Below, piece after piece: positions 45,900 through 54,718 of a stretch of DNA of 55,502 nt (its first letter is position 1; each line of letters opens with the position of its first letter). Below the pieces are notes generated by a model. That model made no database searches, was not told the origin of the DNA, and saw only the letters and a program-made list of their open reading frames with translations. The DNA is taken from positions 1 to 55,502 of the forward strand of contig CAMAWD010000035.1 in assembly GCA_945861785.1 (NCBI GenBank), read 5' to 3'. The translations under genes were made by a program, and so were the position numbers. This DNA comes from Rhodoferax sp. OV413 (GTDB taxonomy: Bacteria > Pseudomonadota > Gammaproteobacteria > Burkholderiales > Burkholderiaceae_C).

Positions 45900-46475
45900 A
45901 TGCCAGTGATTTCAGTCACCCTGCTGCCGGGTTACAGCCGCGAGGCCGAGCAGCGTCTGGTGGAGCGTGTGGCAGTGGCCGCGCGTTCGGTCATTGCGGC
46001 CTCGGCGGCCGGCACGACCGTATTCGTGCAGCATGCCAACACCTACCAGCGCGATGGTCGCGTATTCAGCGCCGGCGGGCCGGAGCGCCCCGACGCCAGT
46101 GCCCTGGTGCGAGAATTTCTCGGGCACATGCAGGCGCGCGATCTGGCTGCCGCACAGGTGTTTCTGGCCGACGATTTCAGCATGCATTTTCCCGGTAGCG
46201 CGCCCATGCACCGGCTGGAAGAACTGGTGCAATGGGGGCGCCAGCGCTACCTCAGCGTCGCAAAGACGTTCGATCGTTTCGACGAGAGCTGGACCGGGGA
46301 CGGCGCGGTGGTGTTTTGTTCCGGCCATCTGCATGGCGTGTGGCTGGATGGATCGGCGTTCGAAGGTGTGCGTTTTCTGGACCGGTTCGATGTGCGCGAC
46401 GGCCGCATGCAGCGCCAGGATGTCTGGAACGACCTGGCGCTGGTCATGCCGCAGGGGCAGGGCACGCCGGCCTGA
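45900..46475 (+). CDS. Tautomerase-SnoaL fusion protein
   Basis: A 191-residue protein. The first 60 residues look like a 4-oxalocrotonate tautomerase-type subunit: Met then Pro2 (MPVISVTLLPGYS), which becomes the catalytic N-terminal proline after Met removal, and an AAGTTVFVQHANTYQRDG second strand region. From about 70 on is a SnoaL/NTF2-like domain (ALVREFLGHMQARDLAAAQVFLADDFSMHFPG). AGGAG lies 10 bases before the ATG. It is read opposite to its deacetylase-fold neighbours and sits between copies 1 and 2. It may act on a product of that pathway. The frame open to 45681 upstream is unconserved. Confidence 0.8.
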   Translation: MPVISVTLLPGYSREAEQRLVERVAVAARSVIAASAAGTTVFVQHANTYQRDGRVFSAGGPERPDASALVREFLGHMQARDLAAAQVFLADDFSMHFPGSAPMHRLEELVQWGRQRYLSVAKTFDRFDESWTGDGAVVFCSGHLHGVWLDGSAFEGVRFLDRFDVRDGRMQRQDVWNDLALVMPQGQGTPA

Positions 46476-46503
46476 GCTGCGCCCGATTCGGGTCGCCCGG
46501 GGC

Positions 46504-47430
46504 TCAGGCCTGGGCCGCTGTCCACGCATCCAGGATCTCGCTGCCGGTTGCGGCCCACACGCCTTCGTGCCGCATGATGTGCGCCAGGGCCTGCTCCAGC
46601 GCACCAATGCGGTAGGGCTGGCCGATCACCCATGGATGCAGCGACACCGCCATGATGCGCCCGCCCTGGGTGGCGGACTCCCGGTACAACGCGTCGAACT
46701 GGTCGCACAGCTGGTCGCGGAAATCGTCTTCGGTGTGGTGGTTCTGGACCAGGATGGTGTGGTCGTCCATGTCGATGGGGTGCGGCATGGCGTGTATCGG
46801 GCCGCTCAGTGTGCGCATGGCGAACGGCATGTCGTCATTGACCCAGTCGCACACATAGTCGAGCCCGGCCGCAGCCAGCAGGCCGGTGGTGGCTGCGGAT
46901 TCGGACTTGGCGGGGGACAACCATCCGCGGACCGACTGACCAGAGGCCTGGCGCAGCAGGGCCAATGTGTCGGTGATGCGCTTTTGCTCCTGCTCCACCG
47001 GCAGGCCACCATGGTGCAGTTGGTCCATGTCCAGCCCGTTGGCGATGATCTCCCAGCCACGCCGGGTGCATTCGTGGACCAGTGACGGGTAGCGCACTGC
47101 CACCGCCGCGTTCACCGCCACCGACGCCCGGATGCGGTGCCGCTCCAGCGCCTGCATGATGCGGAAGATGCCGACCCGGTTGCCATAGTCGCGCAGGGTG
47201 TAGTGACGCAGATCGGGGTAGGCAGTCTGCATTGCGCCCGGCGGCTTGAACGGCACGCCTTTCATGTCCAGCGGAAACCACTCCAGCGCCGGCACGATCC
47301 ACAAGGCGATGCGCGCGCCGTTCGGCCAGGCGACCGGCTTGCGCCGCGGCAGGATCGACCAGTCGTAGCGGTCGTGGTCCATGCCATAGTGGCGCTGCCT
47401 GTATTCGAGGTGTTCGTTGCCGACGCTCAT
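46504..47430 (-). CDS. PuuE/cyclic-imidase-type polysaccharide deacetylase-fold protein, copy 2
   Basis: A 308-residue paralogue of the flanking copies 1 and 3, and the most diverged. It keeps LRDYGNRVGIFRIMQALER and HPWVIGQPYR, but the SHG(L/T)YNTRY element reads IANGLDMDQL, so the conserved His is gone. VAPNIE is IVPALE. The changed pocket suggests another substrate or lost activity. It lies 58 bp after copy 3 on the same strand. Confidence 0.8.
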   Translation of the reverse strand: MSVGNEHLEYRQRHYGMDHDRYDWSILPRRKPVAWPNGARIALWIVPALEWFPLDMKGVPFKPPGAMQTAYPDLRHYTLRDYGNRVGIFRIMQALERHRIRASVAVNAAVAVRYPSLVHECTRRGWEIIANGLDMDQLHHGGLPVEQEQKRITDTLALLRQASGQSVRGWLSPAKSESAATTGLLAAAGLDYVCDWVNDDMPFAMRTLSGPIHAMPHPIDMDDHTILVQNHHTEDDFRDQLCDQFDALYRESATQGGRIMAVSLHPWVIGQPYRIGALEQALAHIMRHEGVWAATGSEILDAWTAAQA

Positions 47431-47488
47431 GGAAAAACCTCCGTGCTTGGCGCCGCGTTGCGGTCCAATCCTGGGATGTCAAGGTGTC

Positions 47489-48406
47489 TCATGGCGCTTC
47501 TCCCACCGGTTGCGCCGCCGCGGCGAAGGCATCGTAATAGTGGTCGTTGAAGTGTTTCGCGATCTCGCGCCCGGTGGCGAGCCACACCTTGTCGTGGCCG
47601 GTGATGTAGGACAGGGCTTCTTCGAAGGCGGCCATGCGGTAGGGTTGGCCGACCAGGTAGGGGTGCAGGGGGATGCACATCACGGTGCCCGAGTGTTCGC
47701 CTTCGGCATACAGGCGGTCGAATTGCCGCTTCAGGATGTCGGCGTAGCGGCGCGGTTGCACCAGGTTGATGTTGTAGACGATGACGTCGTTCATCTCCAG
47801 CGAATACGGGACGCTGGTCAGCCGGCCGCTGCGCACCTTGACCGGCCCGGGCTGGTCGTCGTGGAACAGGTCGCAGATGTAGGTCAGGCCCATCTCGGCC
47901 ACCAGGTCCAGCGTGTTGTCGGTGTAGGTCAGGGCGGGTGCCAGCCAGCCATCGAGTTTCTGCCCGGTGTGTTTGCGGATGGTGTCGATCGAGTCCTGGA
48001 TGACGGCGCGCTCCTGTTCCTCGCTCATGCCCATCAGATAACGCGTGTTGTAGGTGCCGTGCGAATAGAACTCCCAGTCTTCGGCCATGCAGGCCTGGAT
48101 GATCTCAGGATGGTGTTCGCAAGTCGCAACATTCAGCGAGACACTGCCCCGCATGCCGCAGCGTTTCATGGCCTCCAGCATGCGCCAGAAACCGACGCGG
48201 TTGCCGTAGTCGCGGTAGGCATAGTTGAGCACATCGGGTGTGGGCCGGGCCCATGCGGCGCGCGCCGGGTTCTTGGGTGGCTCGAGCTCGTAGAACTCGA
48301 TGTTCGGCGCCACCCAGAATGCCACCCTGGCATCGCCCGGCCAGCGGATCTGCGGGCGGTTGGTGTAGGGCAGGTAGTCGTACAGCCCGGGATCGCGTTT
48401 GGTCAA
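47489..48406 (-). CDS. PuuE/cyclic-imidase-type polysaccharide deacetylase-fold protein, copy 3
   Basis: A 305-residue protein close to copy 1 (shared VAPNIEFYEL, YRDYGNRVGFWRMLEAMKR, SHGTYNTRYLMGM, LFHDDQPGPV and HPYLVGQPYR). Its ATG overlaps the stop of the cysteine hydrolase by 4 bp, so ring hydrolase and amidase are likely made together. Expected role: hydrolytic opening of a cyclic imide, ureide or related amide in the cytoplasm. Allantoinase is possible but no other purine gene is nearby. Confidence 0.84.
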   Translation of the reverse strand: MTKRDPGLYDYLPYTNRPQIRWPGDARVAFWVAPNIEFYELEPPKNPARAAWARPTPDVLNYAYRDYGNRVGFWRMLEAMKRCGMRGSVSLNVATCEHHPEIIQACMAEDWEFYSHGTYNTRYLMGMSEEQERAVIQDSIDTIRKHTGQKLDGWLAPALTYTDNTLDLVAEMGLTYICDLFHDDQPGPVKVRSGRLTSVPYSLEMNDVIVYNINLVQPRRYADILKRQFDRLYAEGEHSGTVMCIPLHPYLVGQPYRMAAFEEALSYITGHDKVWLATGREIAKHFNDHYYDAFAAAAQPVGEAP

Positions 48407-49089
48407 CGGCCCGCTCCAGCTGCCGGCGGCAGGTTGCGCAACTGGGCGAGAGTTTCCTCGATCGACAACACGTCGGCGTACTTGATGGCCATGTCGTAGA
48501 GATTTGCGAAATGCGGGCCTTCATGTTTGTCGGCCACGCATTCTTCCGGCACGATGGTGCGAAAGCTGCGCTGCAGGCTGTCGACGGCGGTGGCGCGCAC
48601 GCAACCCGAGGTGGAGCCGCCCGTGACCACCACGGTGTCTACGCCATGGAAGGTGAAGATCGACCCCAGGTTGGTCTCGAAAAACGCGGACGCCATGCGC
48701 TTGTTGATGATGATGTCGCGCTGGCGGTCGATGACCAGGCGGTCGTCGAGCTCCGAGCGGCGGCTCCCGACCTTGATGTTCTGCAGGGAATCCGGTGTGT
48801 TGGTGCGGGTGCCCCAGACACCGGCGTCCTCGCCCGATTCCATGTAGGCGACGTAGGTCCAAACCACAGGGAAACCGCGGGCCCGGAACTCGGCCGCCAG
48901 CGTGTTCACATGTTCAATCTGGCGCGGGTCGGTTTCGTAGGCGGTGGCGAACTCGCCGACGCAGGTGTAGGCCTTCTGCAGGTCGATGTTGATGAGGGCG
49001 GGTTTTTTCCCGAAGCCGAAGCGTTTGCGGGTGGGATTGGCCTTGACTGCGGCGTACAGCTGGCGGCTGGTTAGGCTGGAATTTTCCAT
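48403..49089 (-). CDS. Isochorismatase-fold cysteine hydrolase (amidase)
   Basis: A 228-residue cysteine hydrolase with the full triad: Asp36 (NIDLQKAY), Lys130 (IIINKRMASAF) and Cys163 (STSGCVRAT). Relatives include N-carbamoylsarcosine amidase, maleamate amidase and ureidoacrylate amidase, which free ammonia from linear amides or ureides. AAAGGAAG precedes the ATG. It is the first gene of the leftward group with the deacetylase-fold copies, consistent with amidase action after ring opening. Confidence 0.9.
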   Translation of the reverse strand: MENSSLTSRQLYAAVKANPTRKRFGFGKKPALINIDLQKAYTCVGEFATAYETDPRQIEHVNTLAAEFRARGFPVVWTYVAYMESGEDAGVWGTRTNTPDSLQNIKVGSRRSELDDRLVIDRQRDIIINKRMASAFFETNLGSIFTFHGVDTVVVTGGSTSGCVRATAVDSLQRSFRTIVPEECVADKHEGPHFANLYDMAIKYADVLSIEETLAQLRNLPPAAGAGR

Positions 49090-49295
49090 TGTGGCTTCCT
49101 TTCAAACGATGATGCATGGTTGGTATTGTTCTGTCAATGGGACAATTGGGATTGGTTCGGTTTGCAGGAGAGCGTCGGACGGCGATTGCGCCGACAATCA
49201 CCAGATGGAAGCGACTGCCTTGGCCCAGAACCTCGACAACGATTTGCGCCCGCACGAAACTGCTGCGCCCGCAGGAACCGGGGGGCGATTGCGAC
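49090..49295. promoter_or_regulatory. Divergent promoter region, hydrolase cluster and cyclase
   Basis: 206 bp between divergent genes. A weak dyad ATTGT (49125-49129) and ACAAT (49142-49146) flanks CTGTCAATGGG. No adjacent regulator gene except the cyclase protein itself. Operator status is a guess. Confidence 0.35.
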
Positions 49296-52200
49296 ATGAA
49301 TGACATCCAGGACTGGCTCGCGCACCTGAGCCTCTCCAAGTACACGGAGCAGTTCCTCGCCCAGGGTATTTCCCCGGACCTGTTGCCGGACCTGACCGAC
49401 GCCGATCTGCGCGAACTTGGCGTTGCGTTGCTCGGAGATCGCAAGCGCCTGCTCAAAGCGGCTGCCGCGCACGCCGCGCCTGCGGAGCCCACACTGCCGG
49501 CCGAGTTGCCACCGGCATCGGCCAACCTGCCGATTCCGGCGCCGCCCACGGATGACGGTGAACGCCGCTACGCGACCGTCATGTTTTCCGACCTGACGGG
49601 TTACACCGCGCTCAACGAGGCTTTCGATCCCGAGGAGGTGGAGGCCGTGATGGCGCGCATCAAGCACGGCGCCATTGAAGTGATCGAGCGCCACGGCGGC
49701 CGGGTGAACCAGTTTGTCGGCGACGAGGTGATGTCCCTTTTCGGCATACCGGTTGCACGGCGTGACGACCCCCGGCGCGCGGTCAGTGCGGCGCTGGAGC
49801 TGCACCGGGTGGTGGCCGATATCGCCGCCGGGTACTCCCAGCGCCTGGGTCGGGTGCTGGCCATGCACACCGGCGTGCAAACCGGCCTGGTGATCGCCCG
49901 GCGCAGTGACTCGCGTTCCGGCGACTTCACACTGACAGGCGACACGGTGAATACTGCGGCGCGCCTTTGCACGCTGGCCAAGCAGGGAGAGCTCGTGGTC
50001 AGCGCGCAAGTCTGGCAGCAGGTGTCCGACTATTTCGAGGCCAACGTTGGCCATGCGGTCGCGGTGAAAGGCAAGGAACAGCCGCTGGTGCCCTACCGCG
50101 TGCTGGCCGAGCGCGTTGTTCCGCGCGTCGGGAGCCGCCCGCTCATGGGGCGCACCGAGGAGATGCAGCAGTTTGCGATTTTGCTGGAGGCCGCCCGGCA
50201 AAGGCACAAGGGGCGTCTGGTGCTGGTGCGCGGAGATCCGGGCATGGGCAAGTCGCGATTGGTGGCGGAGTTCCTGCATGTCGCACGGGAGCAAGGTTTC
50301 CTATGCCATTCCTGCACTGTTCTTGATTTCGGCGCCCGAACTGGCCATGACGCAATCCGCGTGCTGGTGCAGAGCCTGCTGGGTCTGGCGCCGGATGCCG
50401 ATGAAGGCAGCCGTGCCGAAGTCCTGGCCCAACTGGCGCTGCACGGCGAAGATGGCGTTGACCACGGGGCCTTCCTGTACGACCTGCTGGATGTCACCGC
50501 TCCGGCGCAGGTGCTGGCCCTGCTGTCGGCCATCGATGTCGGCCTGCACCAGAAGTCCACGCTCGATGCCCTGGCGGCGCTGGCCCGGCGCGAGGCTGCC
50601 GGCGCGCCGATGCTGTTGATGGTCGAAGACATCCATTGGGCCGATGGCTGGACGCTGCAGCAAGTGGCGGCCCTGGCGACGCTGACGGCGCGGCATCCGC
50701 TGATGTTGCTCCTGACCACCCGGTTCGCCGGAGATCCCAGCATGGGTGAATGGCGCACAGCCCTGCATGGATTGCCCATGGCCAGCATTGATCTGGGTCC
50801 GTTGGCAGCTGACGACGCCATGCGCCTTGCCGCAGGCGCTGCGTCCATTTCCGAGGCACTTCTGAAAAGCTGTGTCGAACGGGCCGAAGGCAACCCGCTG
50901 TTCCTGGAACAACTCCTGCTCAATGCCGGCGACGACAGCGTGGGCAAGCTGCCGGGTTCGGTCCAGGCGCTGATCCAGGCCCGCATGGACCGGCTCCTTC
51001 CTTCTGACAAGAATGCGCTCCAGGCGGCATCCGTTTGGGGGCCACGGGTGTCCTTGGCAGCGCTTCGCCACCTCGTCGGTGACCCTGAATACCATCCCCA
51101 CGGGCTGGTGGAGCAGTTTTTGCTGCGTGCTGAAGGTAACGACATGGTCTTCAACCACGCCCTGATCCGGGACGGTGCCTACGCCTCGCTGCTGCATGCC
51201 CGGCGGCGCCAGCTGCATGCGCGCGCTGCCGAGTGGGTGGAGCCGCGTGATGCAGCCCTGGCAGCGGAACACTACGAGCGGGCCGAGGACCCTCGCGCCA
51301 GCCAGGCCTACCTGTGCGCGGCGCGCGACCTCAAGAACCAGTTCCAGTACGCGCAAGCGCTTGCGCTGGTCGAACGCGGAACGCGCATCGCAACCCTGCC
51401 CGCGCAGGTCTTTCCGCTCAAGCTCGCCCGGGCGCGCCTGCTGCTGGAAACCGGCCACGCGGCGGAATCGGTCGCCGCTTGCGAGAGCGCCCTTGCGAGC
51501 GCCGCCTCGGGCTCCGAACGGGCCAAGGGCCTGATTGCGATGGCGGCCGGAATGCGCATCCTGGACCGCCTTGTGGAGGGCCTGGACCTGCTGCAGGAGG
51601 CACAACCCCTGGCCCAAGAGGCCGGGCTCACGCTGGAGTTGTCCCATTTGCACCACTTGCGTGGCAATCTGTTGTTTTCGGTCGGGCGCACCATTGAATG
51701 CCAGCATGAACACGAACTGGCGCTGCAGTTGGCCCGTACGGCCGGGTCGGCTGAAGCGGAGGCGGCGGCACTCGGTGGTGTAGGCGACGCACTGTATGCA
51801 CAGGGCCGTATCCGGACCGCGCACGAGATGTTCGATCGCTGTATCACCTTGGCCCGCGCCCAGGGATTTCTGCGGGTAGAAGTGTCCTACCTGATGATGC
51901 AGGGCTGGTGCTGCCTGTACCTGCTCGATGTGCCGGGGTCGTTGCAGGCCTGCCAGCGGGCGATCGAACTGGCGATGCGCATCGCCCACCGGCGTGGTGA
52001 ACTGACAGCGCGCGCGCAGGTGGCGATGGTGAAAGGCTGGATTCGTGGCGACTGGCAGGAGGCCGGCACCCACCTGGAGATCGCGCTGGACATCGCCCGG
52101 TCGCTGGGCAGCAAGCGGTTCGAGGCGAACGCCCTGTTTTTCGGTGGTTTGCTGGCGATCCGGGCTGGGCGCATCGCAGCCGGGCGCGAGAAGATTCACG

Positions 52201-52643
52201 CGGCGCTTGCGCTGTCTGCGGAGGTTGGGCTGGTGTTCCTCGGCGCGCAGTTATACGGTACGCTGGCACGTACCGAGGTGGACCCTGTGGCCCGGCGCGG
52301 GTTGCTCGACAAGGGCGAGGAATTGCTGGCGCGTGGCGTGGTGAGCCACAATGTCTTTACTTTCGTCGAGTGTGCGGTCCACGCATCGCTGGCCGCGTCG
52401 GACTGGTCGGAAGCCGAACGCTACTGCGACATCTTGGGCGCCTACACTGCCCGGGAGCCCTTCCCATGGGCTGATTTCATCATGGCCCGAGGCCGCGCCC
52501 TGAGCCGCGCCGGACGCGGCGAGACCGGTGCCGCACTGGCAGGCGAACTGGAGGCGCTGCGCCGGCAGTGTGCCGACGCGCAGGGCAATCTTTATCTGCC
52601 GGAGATCGACGCCGCGCTCAAGCGCCTGCTGATTCGGCCCTGA
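49296..52643 (+). CDS. SAM-domain adenylate/guanylate cyclase with AAA ATPase and TPR regions
   Basis: A 1115-residue multidomain signalling protein. Residues 1-60 form a SAM domain (WLAHLSLSKYTEQFLAQGI). Residues 90-270 are a class III cyclase domain with metal Asp99 (MFSDLTGY) and Asp143 (FVGDEVM) and the DTVNTAARL motif at 216-224. A STAND/AAA-type ATPase follows: Walker A GDPGMGKS at 313-320 and VEDIHWAD as Walker B. The C-terminal 450 residues are Ala/Leu-rich helical repeats of TPR type. Such proteins are thought to make cAMP or cGMP under control of ligand or protein binding. ATG at 49296; the 3' end overlaps terC by 26 bp. Confidence 0.9.
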   Translation: MNDIQDWLAHLSLSKYTEQFLAQGISPDLLPDLTDADLRELGVALLGDRKRLLKAAAAHAAPAEPTLPAELPPASANLPIPAPPTDDGERRYATVMFSDLTGYTALNEAFDPEEVEAVMARIKHGAIEVIERHGGRVNQFVGDEVMSLFGIPVARRDDPRRAVSAALELHRVVADIAAGYSQRLGRVLAMHTGVQTGLVIARRSDSRSGDFTLTGDTVNTAARLCTLAKQGELVVSAQVWQQVSDYFEANVGHAVAVKGKEQPLVPYRVLAERVVPRVGSRPLMGRTEEMQQFAILLEAARQRHKGRLVLVRGDPGMGKSRLVAEFLHVAREQGFLCHSCTVLDFGARTGHDAIRVLVQSLLGLAPDADEGSRAEVLAQLALHGEDGVDHGAFLYDLLDVTAPAQVLALLSAIDVGLHQKSTLDALAALARREAAGAPMLLMVEDIHWADGWTLQQVAALATLTARHPLMLLLTTRFAGDPSMGEWRTALHGLPMASIDLGPLAADDAMRLAAGAASISEALLKSCVERAEGNPLFLEQLLLNAGDDSVGKLPGSVQALIQARMDRLLPSDKNALQAASVWGPRVSLAALRHLVGDPEYHPHGLVEQFLLRAEGNDMVFNHALIRDGAYASLLHARRRQLHARAAEWVEPRDAALAAEHYERAEDPRASQAYLCAARDLKNQFQYAQALALVERGTRIATLPAQVFPLKLARARLLLETGHAAESVAACESALASAASGSERAKGLIAMAAGMRILDRLVEGLDLLQEAQPLAQEAGLTLELSHLHHLRGNLLFSVGRTIECQHEHELALQLARTAGSAEAEAAALGGVGDALYAQGRIRTAHEMFDRCITLARAQGFLRVEVSYLMMQGWCCLYLLDVPGSLQACQRAIELAMRIAHRRGELTARAQVAMVKGWIRGDWQEAGTHLEIALDIARSLGSKRFEANALFFGGLLAIRAGRIAAGREKIHAALALSAEVGLVFLGAQLYGTLARTEVDPVARRGLLDKGEELLARGVVSHNVFTFVECAVHASLAASDWSEAERYCDILGAYTAREPFPWADFIMARGRALSRAGRGETGAALAGELEALRRQCADAQGNLYLPEIDAALKRLLIRP

Positions 52644-53376
52644 GCCGCTTGCGCCGCAGGCGCACGAAGTGGTTCATGCTTTCCACGGCGACCGAGAAGG
52701 CGAGTGCGAAGTAGACGTAACCCTTGGGAATATGCATGCCGAACCCATCGGCGATCAGCAACACACCGATCAACAACAGGAACGACAGGGCCAGCATCTT
52801 GACCGACGGGTGCGCCGCGACGAAGTTGGCCAGCGGGTTGGAGGCAATGATCATGATGATCATCGCGATGACGACCGCTGCCACCATCACCCAGAGCTTG
52901 TCTGCCATGCCGACCGCGGTGATGACCGAGTCGAGCGAGAAGATGATGTCGATCACTGCGATCTGGAGCACGATCGACTTGAAAGAGGCTCCTGCAACAC
53001 CGCCCGGGTTGTCCGCTGAATCACCATCGTGTTCGGTCATCTCGTGGATTTCGACCGTGGCCTTGTACAGCAGGAACAGGCCGCCACCGATCAGGATCAG
53101 GTCGCGCCAGGAGAAGCCCTGGCCGGCTACCGTGAAGACCGGCGCCGTCAGCCCGACGATCCATGCCAGTGTGGCAAGCAACATCAGCCGTGTGATCAAA
53201 GCCAGGCTCAGGCCAACCTTGCGCCCCAGCGCGCGCTGGTGCAGCGGCAGGCGACCGGTCAGGATGGCGATGAACACCAGGTTGTCGATGCCCAGCACGA
53301 TTTCGAGTGCCGACAGGGTGATGAGCGACAACCAGATCTGTGGATCATTGATCCAGGCGAAGGTGAAGAATTCCAT
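52618..53376 (-). CDS. TerC-family integral membrane protein
   Basis: A 252-residue inner-membrane protein with seven to eight hydrophobic helices. The TerC acidic motifs in the membrane are present: EIVLGIDNLVFIAIL near residue 25 and IDIIFSLDSVITAVG near 143. Members move or bind metal ions such as Mn2+ in metalation of exported proteins; tellurite resistance is only the historical name. ATG at 53376; the frame back to 53565 is unconserved. It is convergent with and slightly overlaps the cyclase gene. Confidence 0.9.
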   Translation of the reverse strand: MEFFTFAWINDPQIWLSLITLSALEIVLGIDNLVFIAILTGRLPLHQRALGRKVGLSLALITRLMLLATLAWIVGLTAPVFTVAGQGFSWRDLILIGGGLFLLYKATVEIHEMTEHDGDSADNPGGVAGASFKSIVLQIAVIDIIFSLDSVITAVGMADKLWVMVAAVVIAMIIMIIASNPLANFVAAHPSVKMLALSFLLLIGVLLIADGFGMHIPKGYVYFALAFSVAVESMNHFVRLRRKRLRAESAGA

Positions 53377-53582
53377 GACGCGGGCCGCAAATATAACGTG
53401 CCAGTCTCGCATGGATGGCATGAAAGCCGCAACGTTGCGCGCGCAATGCCTCACGCATCGGATGGATTTGCCTGCCGCGGCGCGCACGCGCGCAAGTCGG
53501 GTCTGGGCCGGCGCGTGTTGGTTACCATAACGCAGCCCGCCCTCCAGCGCCCTCCCGTCCCTCACGATCGAACAGGCAACCC

Positions 53583-54668
53583 ATGCACCATGCCGTCCCG
53601 CGTACCTTCGTCGGAACCGCTACGCCCGACGCGTTGTTCGAACCATGCACCCTTGGTGGCGGCATGCGCTTGCGCAACCGCATTGTGCTCGCGCCATGCA
53701 CCCGCAACCGGGCCCTGCCCGACCTCTCCCCGACGCCAGGGGCCGGCGCATACTACGCTGAGCGGGCCGAAGCCGGACTGTTGATCACCGAGGCCGTCAT
53801 GGTCTGCCGCGAGGCCCAGGGTTATCTCGACACTCCTGGCGTCTTCCTGGACAGCCACGTGGGCGCTTGGGCTGCTGTTGCCGATGCAGTGCACCGCGCA
53901 GGTGGCCTGATATTCATGCAGTTGTGGCACACCGGCCGCATGGCGCATTCACACTGGACTGGCGTGCCGCCGGTGGCGCCCTCCGCGGTCCTGGACCCCA
54001 TCCTGCGGCGACAGGCCGGCGGGCTCACCCTGTACAACGAGATGCCGCGCGCCATGAGCGATCAGGACATCCGGCAAACGATTGCCGACTACCGTGCTGC
54101 AGCAGTGCGGGCCGGACAGGCTGGATTCGACGGCGTTGAGATTCATGCAGCCAATGGGTACCTGGCGGAGCAATTCCTGCGCCGCCATACCAACCGGCGC
54201 ACCGATGCCTGGGGAGGCAGCGCTGCCAACCGGTCGCGTTTCACACTGGAGGTGGTGGCAGCCTGCTGTGATGCGCTGGGTGCCGCCCGGGTGGGCTTGC
54301 GCTTGTCGCCGGCCGCTTACTTCAGCGAGATGAAGTGGTCCGAGGGAGACAACGAAACCTACCTCTATTTGCTGGAGCAACTGCGGGCGGCAACGCTGGC
54401 CTACCTGCACTGCGGCATCGTCGAGGACGACCCGGTCGAATACCTGGGCGGCACCACGGGCGAGTTCTTGCGCAGGCACTGGAACGGCGTGCTTGTGGGC
54501 AATGGCGGCTACACGCCCGACGCAGCGAATGCACGCGTCGCGGCCGGCGCGTTCGATTTGATGGCCTTTGGCAAGTTGTTCATCGCCAACCCCGACCTGG
54601 TGCATCGCGTGCGCACCGGCCAGCAGCTGAAGCCCTACGCGCGCGAGTTGCTCGACCTGCTGCGGTAG
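53583..54668 (+). CDS. Old Yellow Enzyme-family NADH:flavin oxidoreductase
   Basis: A 361-residue FMN TIM-barrel ene-reductase. Signatures: LAPCTRNRA for the FMN loop, QLWHTGRMAH, the substrate His/Asn pair in GVEIHAANGYL, the NRRTDAWGGSAANRSRF family motif and VGNGGYTPD at the phosphate site. It reduces activated C=C bonds with NAD(P)H, as in NemA/xenobiotic reductases. It follows a promoter-sized gap after terC and is convergent with the YrdC-domain gene; its substrate is unknown. Confidence 0.92.
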   Translation: MHHAVPRTFVGTATPDALFEPCTLGGGMRLRNRIVLAPCTRNRALPDLSPTPGAGAYYAERAEAGLLITEAVMVCREAQGYLDTPGVFLDSHVGAWAAVADAVHRAGGLIFMQLWHTGRMAHSHWTGVPPVAPSAVLDPILRRQAGGLTLYNEMPRAMSDQDIRQTIADYRAAAVRAGQAGFDGVEIHAANGYLAEQFLRRHTNRRTDAWGGSAANRSRFTLEVVAACCDALGAARVGLRLSPAAYFSEMKWSEGDNETYLYLLEQLRAATLAYLHCGIVEDDPVEYLGGTTGEFLRRHWNGVLVGNGGYTPDAANARVAAGAFDLMAFGKLFIANPDLVHRVRTGQQLKPYARELLDLLR

Positions 54669-54718
54669 TCGCGCCCGGCCATGTGCGCGCCGGCGCAGGT
54701 GTCTGAGGCGGCCCGCAC

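Noticed and set aside
50301-52199. 632-codon minus-strand frame over the cyclase protein
   Set aside because: Shadow of the TPR/ATPase coding region; composition typical of an antisense frame.
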